Below, in pieces: positions 1 to 6,552 of a stretch of DNA of 17,297 nt (position 1 is its first letter; each line of letters starts with the position of its first letter). The position numbers and the translations under genes are program-made. This stretch comes from Pseudomonadota bacterium (GTDB lineage Bacteria; Pseudomonadota; Alphaproteobacteria; Rhizobiales; Xanthobacteraceae), in the NCBI GenBank assembly GCA_023387695.1, contig JAEWHT010000390.1, positions 1 through 17,297 on the forward strand, in the 5' to 3' direction. A model generated the notes under the pieces. The model searched no databases. It was not told the DNA's origin and worked only from the letters and a program-made list of their open reading frames with translations.

Positions 1-1260
1 ATCCTCCTCCCGGTCGAAGCACCTGGCCGGACCGGTAAACCTGAGGTTGGACATTCCCGCGACTTTCACGATCGCACCTTCTGGCGCCAAATTGCCCTTC
101 AGACCGACCACACCGCCCGTGACGGTGATGGGCTTGTCTGCCGGGTGCACCACGTCCTGGTGCGGATTCCATTTAACGCTTTTGAGGTTTTCGGCGATCG
201 TTCGACCGGTGACCGTAATGCAGTCGCCGTGGAGAAATCCGTTGTCGAGCAGCGTCTTCATCAGAAGCGGTATGCCACCTACTTCAAACATGTCTTTGGC
301 GACATAACGGCCACCCGGCTTCAAATCCGCGACATAAGGTGTCTTTTTGAAGATTTCGGCGACGTCGAACAGGTCGAACTTGATTCCGGCCTCGTGCGCG
401 ATCGCCGGCAAGTGCAGTGCAGCATTGGTGGAGCCGCCGGAAGCCGCGACAACGGCGGCCGCATTCTCCAGAGCCTTGCGCGTGACGATATCGCGCGGCC
501 GGATGTTGGAGGCGATCAGGTCCATCACCTTCTCGCCCGCGGTCATGCAGAAGGCATCGCGGATTTCATAGGGGGCCGGGGCACCGGCCGAGTAAGGCAG
601 CGCCAAGCCAATGGCTTCCGAGACGGTCGCCATGGTGTTGGCCGTGAACTGCGCGCCGCAGGCGCCCGCCGAGGGGCATGCCACGCGCTCGATTTCGTCG
701 AGGTCCTCGTCCGACATGGCGCCGACCGAGTGCTTGCCGACGGCCTCGAACATATCCTGCACGGTGACCTGCTGGCCGCGGAAATTGCCGGGCAGGATCG
801 AGCCGCCATAGATGAAGATCGAGGGCACGTTGAGACGGACCATCGCCATCATCATGCCCGGCAGCGACTTGTCGCAGCCGGCGAGCCCGACGAGGGCGTC
901 GTAGGCGTGACCGCGCACGGTCAGTTCGACGGAGTCGGCGATGCATTCGCGCGACGGCAGCGACGAGCGCATGCCGTCATGGCCCATGGCGATGCCGTCG
1001 GTGACGGTGATGGTGCAGAATTCGCGCGGCGTGCCGCCGGCGGATGCGACGCCCTTCTTCACCGCCTGCGCCTGGCGCATCAGGGCGATGTTGCAGGGCG
1101 CGGCCTCGTTCCAGCACGAGGCGACGCCGACGAAGGGCTGGTGGATCTGCTCGGTGGTCAGACCCATGGCATAGAAGTAGGAACGATGGGGGGCGCGCGC
1201 AGGACCTTCCGTCACGTGACGGCTCGGCAGCCTCTGCTTGATGTTGGCCTTGGCGTCCAT
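1..1260 (-). CDS. ilvD: Dihydroxy-acid dehydratase IlvD, 5' part (runs off the left edge)
   Basis: Catalyses dehydration of 2,3-dihydroxy-3-methyl acids to 2-oxo acids, the third common step of valine, leucine and isoleucine synthesis, in the cytoplasm. The 420 codons in the window read as one open frame. Iron-sulfur ligand cysteines are visible at C49 (motif ASCWNEAAPC), C129 (GCDKSLPG) and C201 (PSAGACGAQFTANTM). The GCDKS motif also supplies D130 and K131, known in the family as the Mg ligand and the carbamylated lysine. TVTDGIAMGHDGM at about 86-97 is a further family signature. The ATG at 1260 is chosen because AAGGA lies about ten bases upstream (1271-1275) and MDAKANIK is a typical start. 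Family members are about 550-620 residues, so roughly the last quarter to third is missing. The long frame on the opposite strand here is a shadow. Identity is near certain. Confidence 0.97.
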   Translation of the reverse strand, partial: MDAKANIKQRLPSRHVTEGPARAPHRSYFYAMGLTTEQIHQPFVGVASCWNEAAPCNIALMRQAQAVKKGVASAGGTPREFCTITVTDGIAMGHDGMRSSLPSRECIADSVELTVRGHAYDALVGLAGCDKSLPGMMMAMVRLNVPSIFIYGGSILPGNFRGQQVTVQDMFEAVGKHSVGAMSDEDLDEIERVACPSAGACGAQFTANTMATVSEAIGLALPYSAGAPAPYEIRDAFCMTAGEKVMDLIASNIRPRDIVTRKALENAAAVVAASGGSTNAALHLPAIAHEAGIKFDLFDVAEIFKKTPYVADLKPGGRYVAKDMFEVGGIPLLMKTLLDNGFLHGDCITVTGRTIAENLKSVKWNPHQDVVHPADKPITVTGGVVGLKGNLAPEGAIVKVAGMSNLRFTGPARCFDREED

Positions 1261-1777
1261 CGCGATAGTTTCCTTGGCGAACCCTTGTCAGACCGGGAAC
1301 ATCAGACCCAAGATTTGAATCGACCTTGCGTTTCCTGTTGCCTGCAAAGGGCCCAGCCAGCCCTTGAAACATTCAAGTGATTTTATTCATGTTCGGGTGT
1401 GGCTAAAAAGCGGCGGTGATGCGAACGACCGGTGATGAGGGTTAAATCCACGGTGAGTGTTGCCTTGGCAGCACAATCGTTACCGGGAAGACACGGGTTC
1501 GCTTACCAAGATACCCTCGCAAAGATGACAGACTACAATCTTTGATTTCATAGTGCGAGATGCGCGACCATATTGGCAGGCCATGCCGCGCGGCACTCAA
1601 GTGAGTCGATGCAGGCGAGGCTCCAACCCCGTCATTGCGTCATCGCCTCGCGACAAATCCGAATTTCGGAAAAATCGGCCGGCGCATTCACTGCGGCATT
1701 TCCCATTGATTCAGATCAACGGTGAGACATGCCGCGCCATGTCACGTTGTGATGATCGCTTGCTGGGAGAGAACGAC
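1261..1777. other. Divergent intergenic region between ilvD and the small exported-protein gene
   Basis: This 517-base stretch separates two divergent genes and must hold both promoters. I find no convincing coding frame: an upstream extension of the plus-strand frame to a GTG at 1553 lacks a ribosome-binding site and lies before the FixK-type box. The recognisable element is the FNR/FixK-type box listed separately. I see no T-box or leucine-rich leader peptide upstream of ilvD. Confidence 0.5.
1706..1719. promoter_or_regulatory. FNR/FixK-type binding site
   Basis: The sequence TTGAT-TCAG-ATCAA is a perfect 5-4-5 inverted repeat and matches the consensus bound by FNR, FixK and related CRP/FNR regulators. 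Its centre, at about 1712.5, lies 65 bases before the ATG at 1778. If it acts as a class II activator site centred at -41.5, transcription would start near 1754 and leave a leader of about 24 bases with a Shine-Dalgarno. The placement suits activation of the downstream small gene under low oxygen. The minus-strand ilvD start is about 450 bases away. The site match is seen; the regulation is inferred. Confidence 0.72.
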
Positions 1778-2056
1778 ATGACAAAACGCGTCAGGCTTCT
1801 TGGATTGATCGTGACTGCTGCGCTGTTCACGGCAGCTCCGATGTCGCTCCAATACGCGCCGTCGAAAGTCCTATCCGTATCGCTTAACAGTGCCGAGGCG
1901 AGAGTTGGACGACCACTCACGCCGATGAGCGTGGCCGGCGTCAATCGACGCGTGCATCGGCGCGCCTACTACGGCGCGGCAGCGGGAGCAGCGGCTTACG
2001 GAGCGTATGGCACCCGCAGGGCTTGCGGCTACTATCCTTATCCGCCCTGCTATTGA
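1778..2056 (+). CDS. Small exported Tyr/Ala/Gly-rich protein of unknown function
   Basis: A 92-residue protein. The basic start and hydrophobic segment (about residues 7-22) look like a signal peptide, with a plausible cleavage site after NSAEA (residue 41), although the pre-region would be long. The mature part begins ARVGRPLTPMSVAGVNRR, a pattern I associate with small secreted proteins of Bradyrhizobium. It continues with a low-complexity Ala/Gly/Tyr run (about 64-78) and ends in a Cys/Tyr/Pro tail with C83 and C91. The ATG at 1778 is preceded by GGGAGAG at a good distance. A perfect FNR/FixK-type box lies 59 bases upstream, so the gene may be induced when oxygen is limiting. No enzymatic motif is visible, so no function is assigned; an envelope role is only a guess. 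Confidence 0.75.
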   Translation: MTKRVRLLGLIVTAALFTAAPMSLQYAPSKVLSVSLNSAEARVGRPLTPMSVAGVNRRVHRRAYYGAAAGAAAYGAYGTRRACGYYPYPPCY

Positions 2057-2136
2057 GGCTCGTCGCTCGCCACGATGATGAGGACGCAGGCGCAAAGCTG
2101 CGGCTGGCCGGTCATCCCTGACGTTCGACCAGATCA

Positions 2137-2161
2137 GGACTGAGGACACTCGCCTCAGTCC
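2137..2161 (+). terminator. Strong hairpin downstream of the small exported-protein gene
   Basis: GGACTGAGG and CCTCAGTCC form a perfect 9-bp stem around a 7-base loop, about 80 bases after the stop codon and about 65 bases before the rcnR promoter. No T tract follows, so it is not a textbook intrinsic terminator. It could stop or stabilise the upstream transcript. The region just downstream partly repeats the same motif (CACTCGCCTCAG, then CACTCGGCTCAG). Confidence 0.45.
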
Positions 2162-2225
2162 GGACACACTCGGCTCAGGCCGCGCTCTCCCACGGTCGCT
2201 TTCCCATGCTCGAAGCGACCGAGCA

Positions 2226-2254
2226 TTGACTAATATAGGGTACCCCCTTATCTT
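2226..2254 (+). promoter_or_regulatory. rcnR promoter with RcnR/CsoR-type operator in its spacer
   Basis: TTGACT (2226-2231) and TATCTT (2249-2254) are spaced by exactly 17 bases and make a good sigma-70 promoter. The spacer holds ATAGGGTACCCCC, with the 8-bp palindrome GGGTACCC at 2238-2245. It is an AT-flanked G/C-tract of the kind recognised by RcnR/FrmR/CsoR repressors, so a bound repressor would cover the promoter. Transcription would start at about 2261, the first base of the rcnR ATG. Promoter and palindrome are seen; autorepression released by Ni or Co is the known mode for the family. Confidence 0.7.
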
Positions 2255-2260
2255 ATTTTG

Positions 2261-2539
2261 ATGTCACACACGATCAAGCACAAGTCGAAGCTCATCGGCC
2301 GCGTCCGGCGCATCAAGGGTCAACTCGAGGCCGTCGAGCGCGCGCTGGAGTCGGAGATCGGCTGCGCCGATGTGCTGATGCTGGTGGCTTCGGTGAAGGG
2401 CGCGATCAACGGTCTCACCACCGAACTGCTGGAAGATCACATCCGCCATCATGTCGTGGATCCCGCGCATGAGAAGGATCCGGAGAAGGCCAAGGGCGCC
2501 GCTGACCTCATCGACGTCGTCCGAACCTATTTGAAGTGA
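2261..2539 (+). CDS. rcnR: RcnR-type Ni(II)/Co(II)-responsive repressor
   Basis: A 92-residue all-helical repressor of the CsoR/RcnR (DUF156) family that binds operator DNA as apo-protein and releases it on Ni or Co binding. The E. coli RcnR ligand set is conserved in place: H3 at the N terminus (MSHTIK), C35 (GCADV), H60 (EDH) and H64. This separates it from formaldehyde-sensing FrmR and copper-sensing CsoR. Conserved basic DNA-binding residues lie around 14-19 (RVRRIKG). The ATG at 2261 gives the H3-containing start. A TTG one codon upstream adds only a residue and would move H3. No Shine-Dalgarno is present, which agrees with the predicted transcription start at the ATG. The gene is followed after four bases by rcnA, the standard arrangement. 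Confidence 0.93.
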   Translation: MSHTIKHKSKLIGRVRRIKGQLEAVERALESEIGCADVLMLVASVKGAINGLTTELLEDHIRHHVVDPAHEKDPEKAKGAADLIDVVRTYLK

Positions 2540-2543
2540 ACGC

Positions 2544-3617
2544 ATGACCGACCTGTCTCACCTGCTCCAGCAGAGCAGCGCACACGCATGGCTGTTCGTC
2601 CCCAGCGCCATCCTGCTCGGCGCACTGCATGGCCTCGAACCCGGTCATTCCAAGACGATGATGGCTGCGTTCATCATCGCTGTGCGGGGAACGGTTTTTC
2701 AGGCCGTGCTGCTCGGTCTGTCGGCGACCGTCTCGCACACTGCAATCGTCTGGGCGGTCGCGCTCGCGGGGCTTTATTTCGGCCAGGAATTATCCGGCGA
2801 ACGCAGCGAGGCCTGGCTGCAGCTGGTGTCCGCCGTCATCATCGTCGGCATCGCCGGCTGGATGATCTGGCGCACATGGCGCGACCAGAACCACGAGCAC
2901 GATCATCACCATCACCACCACGACGAGTCGCAATCCATCACGCTCGCGGGATCGTCGCTGTTGCTGGAAGTCTTCGAGGACGGCGTGCCGCCGCGCTGGC
3001 GTATCCGGAACGAGAGCGGCGCGCTTCCCGCTGCCGGCGATATCAAGGTGACCACGATCCGCGAAGATGGCTCGGAGCAGACATTCGGCTTCGCGGCCCG
3101 GGACGGTTACCTCGAAAGCATCGAGGAGATTCCGGAGCCGCATGCGTTCAAGGCGCGCGTGACCCTCGGCACTGACGCGGCGGAGCTCATCTTCGAAGAG
3201 CACGCGCACGATCACGACCACATGAATCTCGGCGACGAGGACGACGCGCATGCGCGTGCCCATGCGGCCGATATCCGCAAGCGCTTTGCGGGGCGCAGCG
3301 TGACGACGACGCAGATCGTGCTGTTCGGTCTCACTGGCGGCCTGATCCCCTGCCCCGCCGCGATCACCGTGCTGCTGCTGTGTATTCAGCTGAAGCAATT
3401 CAGCCTCGGCTTCGTGCTGGTGCTGTCCTTCGGCATCGGGCTCGCGATCACCATGGTGTCGGCGGGCGTGCTCGCCGCGCTGAGCCTGCGGCATGTCGAG
3501 CGACACTGGGGCGGCTTCAGCCGCTACGCCCACCGCGCGCCCTACATCTCGGCGGCCCTGATCGTTTTCGTCGGCCTCTACACCGGTTGGACAGGCTTGC
3601 ACGAACTGATGACCTGA
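2544..3617 (+). CDS. rcnA: RcnA-type nickel/cobalt efflux protein with an extra soluble domain
   Basis: An inner-membrane NicO-family exporter of Ni and Co, 357 residues against about 274 in E. coli RcnA. The N-terminal membrane part holds the family motif HGLEPGHSKT (29-38), with further helices at about 49-80 and 92-110. A His/Asp-rich stretch (117-127, with six consecutive His) is followed by a roughly 90-residue hydrophilic segment (about 130-218) that looks beta-rich, then a second His-rich stretch (220-240). The C-terminal membrane part starts at about 255 and carries GLIPCP (266-271). The gene starts four bases after the rcnR stop, so the two are surely co-transcribed and controlled by RcnR. 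The inserted segment between two metal-binding loops explains the extra length. Function is secure from family and context; the insert's role is unknown. Confidence 0.93.
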   Translation: MTDLSHLLQQSSAHAWLFVPSAILLGALHGLEPGHSKTMMAAFIIAVRGTVFQAVLLGLSATVSHTAIVWAVALAGLYFGQELSGERSEAWLQLVSAVIIVGIAGWMIWRTWRDQNHEHDHHHHHHDESQSITLAGSSLLLEVFEDGVPPRWRIRNESGALPAAGDIKVTTIREDGSEQTFGFAARDGYLESIEEIPEPHAFKARVTLGTDAAELIFEEHAHDHDHMNLGDEDDAHARAHAADIRKRFAGRSVTTTQIVLFGLTGGLIPCPAAITVLLLCIQLKQFSLGFVLVLSFGIGLAITMVSAGVLAALSLRHVERHWGGFSRYAHRAPYISAALIVFVGLYTGWTGLHELMT

Positions 3618-3667
3618 GCGCTGAGGATCTTGCGGTCTCCGGACGATCCCGCGTAAGATGCACCCGT

Positions 3668-3710
3668 GGGGACGAAGCAGACTCCCCGTGAGACTTCGGT
3701 CCAAGTCTGC
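3668..3710 (+). promoter_or_regulatory. Mutually exclusive hairpins between rcnA and the ATP-grasp gene
   Basis: Three overlapping inverted repeats lie in the 120-base gap. GCAGACT (3677-3683) pairs with AGTCTGC (3704-3710). AGACTT (3691-3696) pairs with AAGTCT (3703-3708). GGGGA (3668-3672) can pair with TCCCC (3683-3687). The first two share the same 3' arm, so they compete. This may be a transcript end for rcnRA or a folded leader of the next gene, whose ATG is 28 bases downstream. No T tract is present, and no known riboswitch class is recognised. Confidence 0.35.
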
Positions 3711-3737
3711 GCAGCACGCATTTCGTGGAGCTAGCGC

Positions 3738-4796
3738 ATGGACACTCAATCCCCTCACCGATATTCCGTAGCCATTGTTTCGCGGGGCGACGCAAACGCG
3801 CGCTGCGATACCACCCCACAGAACAGCCGCTTCGCTCGCGTCTTCGAAGCGCTGGCGTCGATCGGCATCGAAGCGCAACCGGCGATCTACGACGAGAGCT
3901 TTGCCGATGCGGTCCGCGAGCAATTGCTCAGGGTTGACGGCGTTCTGGTCTGGGTCGATCCGATCCATCAGGGCAAGACGCGCGCCGAGCTGGATGCGCT
4001 GCTGCGAGACGTCGCAGCGCAGAGACCGTGGGTGAGCGCGCATCCTGATGTTATCCTGAAGATGGGCGTCAAGGAGGTACTCTACCGCACCCGCCACCTC
4101 GGTTGGGGCGCCGACACCCATCGCTATGACACCGCCGCCGCCTTCGCGGCGGAGTTTCCGCAGCGCCTGCGGACCGAAGGCCCGCGCGTGCTCAAACAGA
4201 ACCGCGGCAATGGCGGTCAGGGCGTCTGGAAGGTCGAGGCGCTCCCGAACGCGACCCCGACGGTTCGCGTGCTCCATGCGCTGCGGGGCAGCCTTCCCGA
4301 GGACATGCCGCTCGATGCCTTCATCGCACGATGCGCGCCATACTTCGGCTGGGGCGGCTGCATCATCGATCAGCCGTTCCAGCCTCGCCTCCCCGACGGC
4401 ATGATCCGCTGCTACATGAGCGGCGCCAAAGTCGCAGGCTTCGGGCACCAATTGATCAAGGCCCTGATCCCGCCACCGCCGCAAGGACCAGAGGCGCCTG
4501 AGGCGCAACCGGGGCCACGCATCATGCATGGACCGGACGCGCCGCAATTCCAGGCGTTGCGCAGGCTGATGGAGGACGAATGGACGCCGCAGATGATGAA
4601 CCTGCTGGGCATCAACGAGGCGTCGATGCCGGTTATCTGGGACGCAGACTTCCTCTTCGGACCACGCGATGCCGCCGGCGCCGACACCTATGTGCTCTGC
4701 GAGATCAACGCGAGCTCGTGCTTCGCAATTCCTGACGAGGCACCGGCCGCGATTGCGCGGACGGTGAGCGAGCGGTTGATGGGCGCGAGACCGTAG
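3738..4796 (+). CDS. Cj0069-family protein, ATP-grasp-like
   Basis: A 352-residue cytoplasmic protein that resembles the family called Cj0069, whose reaction is not known to me. Features typical of ATP-grasp ligases are visible. There is an N-terminal alpha/beta segment (about 8-75). PRVLKQNRGNGGQGVWKVE (149-167) has a candidate ATP-contacting K153 followed by a Gly-rich loop. The C-terminal LCEINASSCFAIPDEA (320-335) has E322 and N324 as likely Mg ligands. A Pro-rich loop lies at 244-252. The ATG at 3738 has GTGGAG upstream. The gene follows rcnRA in the same direction and faces a MerR-type regulator gene tail to tail, 19 bases away. By analogy the enzyme could join a carboxylate to an amine, but substrates cannot be inferred. 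Family assignment is fairly confident; activity is open. Confidence 0.8.
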   Translation: MDTQSPHRYSVAIVSRGDANARCDTTPQNSRFARVFEALASIGIEAQPAIYDESFADAVREQLLRVDGVLVWVDPIHQGKTRAELDALLRDVAAQRPWVSAHPDVILKMGVKEVLYRTRHLGWGADTHRYDTAAAFAAEFPQRLRTEGPRVLKQNRGNGGQGVWKVEALPNATPTVRVLHALRGSLPEDMPLDAFIARCAPYFGWGGCIIDQPFQPRLPDGMIRCYMSGAKVAGFGHQLIKALIPPPPQGPEAPEAQPGPRIMHGPDAPQFQALRRLMEDEWTPQMMNLLGINEASMPVIWDADFLFGPRDAAGADTYVLCEINASSCFAIPDEAPAAIARTVSERLMGARP

Positions 4797-4815
4797 CTGT
4801 TCAACCCCAACAAGC

Positions 4816-5202
4816 TTAGCCGGGCTGCAAGATCACGCAGTCCGGCGCGACGGAACCGCAGCACGTCGTCTCGCAACCGCTGACGAGCGCAGCCACGGTC
4901 GCTTCGAGCGCACGCAACTCGGCGATCTTCTTTCTGATCGAGCGAAGGTGCTGCTCCGCAAACGACTTCGTGTCGCTGCAGGGCAAGCGCCGCTGCACAG
5001 ATGCGATGATGTCTCGAATCTCGTCGAGCGAGAAGTCGAGGTCGCGACAATGCCTGATCAGGTTGAGCGCCTTGACGTCTTCGCTGCCATAGATGCGCTG
5101 GCCACCTTCTCGCGCCGGCCGCGTGAGCAGGCCGATGCTTTCATAGTAGCGAATGGTCGGAACGGAAACGCCGGCCGCCTTGGCGAGGACGCCAATTCTC
5201 AT
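4816..5202 (-). CDS. MerR-family metal-responsive transcriptional regulator
   Basis: A 128-residue MerR-type activator. The winged-helix DNA-binding domain begins MRIGVLAKAAGVSVPTIRYY (1-20) and runs to about residue 70, then a dimerisation helix (about 78-108). Cysteines sit where metal-sensing MerR proteins have ligands: C75 before the long helix, then C110, C114, C115 and C122 in the tail. The 35-residue gap between C75 and C110 equals that of the first two ligands in MerR and ZntR. It therefore probably senses a thiophilic metal such as Hg, Pb, Cd or Zn; which one is not decidable here. The ATG at 5202 is preferred over an upstream start at 5271 because the DNA-binding domain begins there and the upstream part overlaps the divergent promoter. 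It presumably regulates itself and the divergent membrane protein gene. Confidence 0.88.
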   Translation of the reverse strand: MRIGVLAKAAGVSVPTIRYYESIGLLTRPAREGGQRIYGSEDVKALNLIRHCRDLDFSLDEIRDIIASVQRRLPCSDTKSFAEQHLRSIRKKIAELRALEATVAALVSGCETTCCGSVAPDCVILQPG

Positions 5203-5221
5203 GGAAGCTCTCACTTTTCGC

Positions 5222-5252
5222 TTGAACCTCAAGTGGCTTGAGGGCGTAGCGA
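5222..5252 (+). promoter_or_regulatory. MerR-type promoter/operator with a 19-bp spacer
   Basis: TTGAAC (5222-5227) and TAGCGA (5247-5252) are separated by 19 bases, the long spacing characteristic of promoters that MerR proteins untwist. Within the spacer CCTCAAG-TGG-CTTGAGG (5227-5243) is a perfect 7-3-7 inverted repeat. A second, overlapping repeat CTTGA-ACC-TCAAG (5221-5233) gives three half-sites. Transcription rightwards would start at about 5258, some 30 bases before the ATG at 5288. The layout is seen; activation by the adjacent MerR protein is inferred from the family. Confidence 0.82.
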
Positions 5253-5287
5253 TCGGGTCCGAGACGCACAAGCATGAGGAGAATCAC

Positions 5288-5728
5288 ATGAGCGTTATTG
5301 GACCGTCCTGCACCCTGCCTTCCAAAATTTCGCCTAAATGCGGCTGCGCGGCCAAGACCGAGGCAGGCGGCGGCAAGGCCGCTGGCACCGCAGTCGCGAC
5401 CGCAATTGTCGCGGCGGCCTGCACGGCGTGCTGCGTGCTGCCCTTCACATTGCCCGCTGTCGTGCTCGCCAGTGCAGGAAGCCTGATCGCCGTGCTCGAC
5501 CACGCGCATGGGCGGATAACAAAGCTGTCGATAGCCGTGGTGGTCGGCGCCTGGGGCTGGATCGTGTGGCGGTCGCGAAGGACGGGCTTGAAGATCCGCT
5601 CGTCAGTGATGGCCGCAATGTGCGCCGCGACCGTGCTCACCGTAACGGCCGCGTTGTGGCCGGTGATGGAGCCTGTCATCTTCCACGCGCTCGGCGTGGC
5701 CAAGAAGCCGAAGCCGCCGGCCGGCTGA
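5288..5728 (+). CDS. Small Cys-rich membrane protein, MerT-like
   Basis: A 146-residue protein with three likely transmembrane segments (about 31-67, 79-96 and 107-134). The short N-terminal tail carries C8 and a C18-x-C20 pair. The first membrane segment carries ACTACC, ending in the vicinal pair C48-C49. Paired cysteines in the first helix are the hallmark of the mercuric transporter MerT, and the divergent MerR-family regulator with its metal-type promoter supports a role in moving a thiophilic metal. No merP or merA is nearby, so this is not a standard mercury-resistance operon. The ATG at 5288 has AGGAG at 5277-5281; longer upstream readings would run through the operator. It may be a metal importer, exporter or chaperone. 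Resemblance to MerT is moderate. Confidence 0.7.
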   Translation: MSVIGPSCTLPSKISPKCGCAAKTEAGGGKAAGTAVATAIVAAACTACCVLPFTLPAVVLASAGSLIAVLDHAHGRITKLSIAVVVGAWGWIVWRSRRTGLKIRSSVMAAMCAATVLTVTAALWPVMEPVIFHALGVAKKPKPPAG

Positions 5729-5760
5729 TGGATGGGCTCGCGATCTGGACCGCCGCCGCG

Positions 5761-5777
5761 TTGCGCCGGTGGCGCAA
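5761..5777. terminator. Hairpin between convergent genes
   Basis: TTGCGCC-GGT-GGCGCAA is a perfect 7-bp stem with a 3-base loop, placed in the 52-base gap between the MerT-like gene and the end of cbtA. Its position suits a bidirectional terminator, although neither side has a clear T tract. Confidence 0.5.
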
Positions 5778-5780
5778 GCT

Positions 5781-6542
5781 TCAAGCGCGCTGATCAAACC
5801 GCGCGAACACCGCGCTCGTCAGACCGCCGAGCAAGGTCCAGAACACCAGGCTCGTCACCGTCACGGCGGTGACGAACTGGTGCGTCAGTGACGACGGCAC
5901 GTTGGTCTCGACGTTGGCGAGGTCAGGCGCGCCGATCAGGTGCGGCAGCGTCAGCAGGATCACGCCCGCGATCGCTGCCGGCACTGTGCGGCGGAACGCG
6001 ATCAGACCCAGCCCGCCGGCCGTCGCCAGCACAGCCGCCAGCCACCAGATCTGGCGCGATAGCAGCGGCGCGGCAGGTACGCCGGGCAGTTCGGGCGGCA
6101 GGCCGAGGCCGGGCGCAAGCGTAAAGACGGCAAAGCCTGCCAACCCCCACAGCAGGCCTTCGTGCCAGGAGATGCTCGCGCCCGTGGCACCGCTGCGCAA
6201 GGCGAAGAAGCCGGCCAGCAGCAGCGCGTAACCGATCGCGGTCAGGACATTGGCGGCGGCGGTGTAGGCGTTGCGCTCAAAACCGTCGCGCGGCTCCCAG
6301 GCGCCGGCTCCGTGATCGTGGTCCCCGTGATCATGGGCCGCATGGTCGTGGTCGGCGTGATCATGCCCGGCGGCCGCCGGCTGCGCCGTAGCGTCATGCT
6401 GGTGCGACTCGGCCGCCTTCTCGAAGACTTCCGCCTTCAGGATCAGGGGAACGGTGCCGAATTGCTGGACGACGGTGACGAGGAGACCGACGATGAAACC
6501 TGAGATGACCGACGCGAAGACAATCGCGCGAAACGTGCTCAT
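5781..6542 (-). CDS. cbtA: CbtA cobalt transporter subunit
   Basis: A 253-residue inner-membrane protein of the CbtA family, predicted to take up cobalt together with CbtB, usually for cobalamin synthesis. The first membrane helix is at about 6-36. It is followed by a His/Asp-rich loop (47-77) with repeated HDH units, likely metal-binding. Further helices fall at about 96-116, 126-146, 164-183, 187-204 and 222-247. The ATG at 6542 lies 10 bases after the cbtB stop, with a G-rich stretch upstream. cbtBA stand last in a tightly packed minus-strand series. Family members are often controlled by a cobalamin riboswitch; none is visible here. Family assignment is confident; cobalt specificity is a family prediction. 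Confidence 0.92.
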   Translation of the reverse strand: MSTFRAIVFASVISGFIVGLLVTVVQQFGTVPLILKAEVFEKAAESHQHDATAQPAAAGHDHADHDHAAHDHGDHDHGAGAWEPRDGFERNAYTAAANVLTAIGYALLLAGFFALRSGATGASISWHEGLLWGLAGFAVFTLAPGLGLPPELPGVPAAPLLSRQIWWLAAVLATAGGLGLIAFRRTVPAAIAGVILLTLPHLIGAPDLANVETNVPSSLTHQFVTAVTVTSLVFWTLLGGLTSAVFARFDQRA

Positions 6543-6552
6543 GCCACCCCGG

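Noticed and set aside
145..1380. Plus-strand open frame of 411 codons
   Set aside because: It is exactly antisense to ilvD, whose protein has all family motifs. The antisense product is Arg/His/Gly-rich without recognisable domains, as expected in high-GC DNA.
1553..1777. Upstream extension of the small exported protein to a GTG at 1553
   Set aside because: The added residues have no family resemblance and lack a Shine-Dalgarno, and the extension runs through the FixK-type box. The ATG at 1778 has a good ribosome-binding site and signal peptide.
2790..4547. Minus-strand open frame of 585 codons spanning two genes
   Set aside because: Antisense to rcnA and the ATP-grasp-like gene, and it crosses the gap between them. 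Its composition is that of a GC-driven shadow.
6303..6400. Repetitive GTGATC/CATGGTC tract
   Set aside because: It is the coding sequence of the His/Asp-rich loop of CbtA, so the repeat is explained by the protein.
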